From assembly GCF_001975725.1 (NCBI RefSeq), contig NZ_CP019434.1, forward strand, positions 310,001-374,000: DNA of 64,000 nucleotides, in the 5' to 3' direction. The translations under genes and the position numbers were made by a program. Under the pieces are notes generated by a model. The model did not search any database, had not been told where the DNA came from, and worked only from the letters and a program-made list of their open reading frames with translations. The stretch's first letter is position 1. Each line of letters starts with the position of its first letter. This stretch comes from Acidihalobacter ferrooxydans. GTDB taxonomy: Bacteria; Pseudomonadota; Gammaproteobacteria; DSM-5130; Acidihalobacteraceae. Below, piece by piece: positions 63,711-64,000 of this stretch.

Positions 63711-64000
63711 TTACTGCGTGGCGGCTTTGAGCGTCGCCATGTCGATCACGAAACGGTACTTCACGTCGCCCTTGACCGTGCGGTCGTACGCGGTGTTGAC
63801 GTTTTTTATGTCGATCATTTCGATGTCGCAGGTAATGCCGTGTTCGCCGCAAAAATCGAGCATTTCCTGCGTTTCAGGCAGTCCGCCGATCAGCGAGCCC
63901 GCGAGGCTGCGACGCTTGCGGATGAGCGGGACGCCGTTGACCCGGGTGAGCGGTTCGACCGAACCGACGATGACCATCGCGCCATCGCGCTTCAGCAGGT
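63711..64000 (-). CDS. Zinc-type NAD(P)-dependent alcohol dehydrogenase, C-terminal end (partial)
   Basis: About 96 residues of the C-terminus; the gene continues past the window. KRRSLAGSLIGGLPETQEML and the following CGEHGITCDIE are typical of the YahK/CAD branch of medium-chain dehydrogenases, and KNVNTAYDRTVKGDVKYRFV is the usual terminus. The N-terminal Zn-binding part cannot be seen. Confidence 0.85.
   Translation of the reverse strand, partial: LLKRDGAMVIVGSVEPLTRVNGVPLIRKRRSLAGSLIGGLPETQEMLDFCGEHGITCDIEMIDIKNVNTAYDRTVKGDVKYRFVIDMATLKAATQ

Overview
The window reads as a GC-rich chromosome segment of a gammaproteobacterium. The conserved blocks point there: lptM-lysA-dapF-DUF484-xerC, hslVU-DUF971-ubiE-ubiJ-ubiB, yqgE-ruvX-pyrR-pyrB-pyrC', glnK-amtB. 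A rusticyanin-type cox operon (the gene order known from the Acidithiobacillus ferrooxidans rus operon) and an ars operon suggest an acidophilic or metal-exposed sulfur/iron-oxidising chemolithotroph. An Acidihalobacter-like (Ectothiorhodospiraceae) organism is my guess from gene content, not a proven identity. I see no rRNA, tRNA, IS element, prophage or CRISPR array.

Layout. 0-13 kb: housekeeping genes (end of ntrC, a MOSC protein, lysine/peptidoglycan precursor genes, XerC, HslVU protease, ubiquinone synthesis, polyphosphate kinase 2). 13.3-27.5 kb: the most unusual locus. A minus-strand operon exbB-exbD-cupredoxin diverges from an 11-gene plus-strand operon: AcoP-like cupredoxin, coxB, coxA, coxC, coxD-like, ctaB, a rusticyanin homologue, a small membrane protein, a thioredoxin-Sel1 fusion, a secreted protein and TonB. 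A sigma-54 response regulator and its histidine kinase close the locus. Upstream of the plus operon is a consensus sigma-54 promoter (15713-15728), with a nested dyad about 110 bp further upstream (15596-15640), which looks like the enhancer site for that regulator. 28-36 kb: HDAC-like deacetylase, RarD, ComM, a frameshifted ubiK, nitrogen-regulated glnK-amtB with NtrC and sigma-54 sites, and a FetAB-type ABC transporter. 36.7-40.8 kb: a GAF-GGDEF-globin-GAF-EAL protein and a TMEM175-like channel. 40.8-43.4 kb: arsR / arsB / arsC-VOC fusion. 43.4-44.2 kb: a candidate C-rich-loop sRNA followed by a six-copy 15-bp tandem repeat. 44.2-48 kb: a giant FAD/Fe-S oxidoreductase. 48.8-53.2 kb: poorly characterised genes, including two adjacent proteins carrying five DUF202 modules between them. 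53.4-59 kb: pyrimidine operon with a catalytically dead dihydroorotase. 59.2-60.2 kb: a RES/Xre toxin-antitoxin pair behind a perfect 17-bp-arm palindrome. 60.4-64 kb: CDF exporter, MFS transporter and a truncated alcohol dehydrogenase.

Two families of short non-coding elements with CCCGGAT-type terminal inverted repeats (MITE-like) occupy intergenic gaps: three copies of one (1.25, 61.4, 63.4 kb) and two of the other (6.0, 48.6 kb).

The best candidate for an undescribed system is the 13.3-27.5 kb locus. It holds a terminal oxidase whose subunit I lacks the usual D- and K-channel residues and whose rusticyanin partner has lost all four copper ligands. It also encodes its own TonB-ExbB-ExbD set and its own sigma-54 two-component system.
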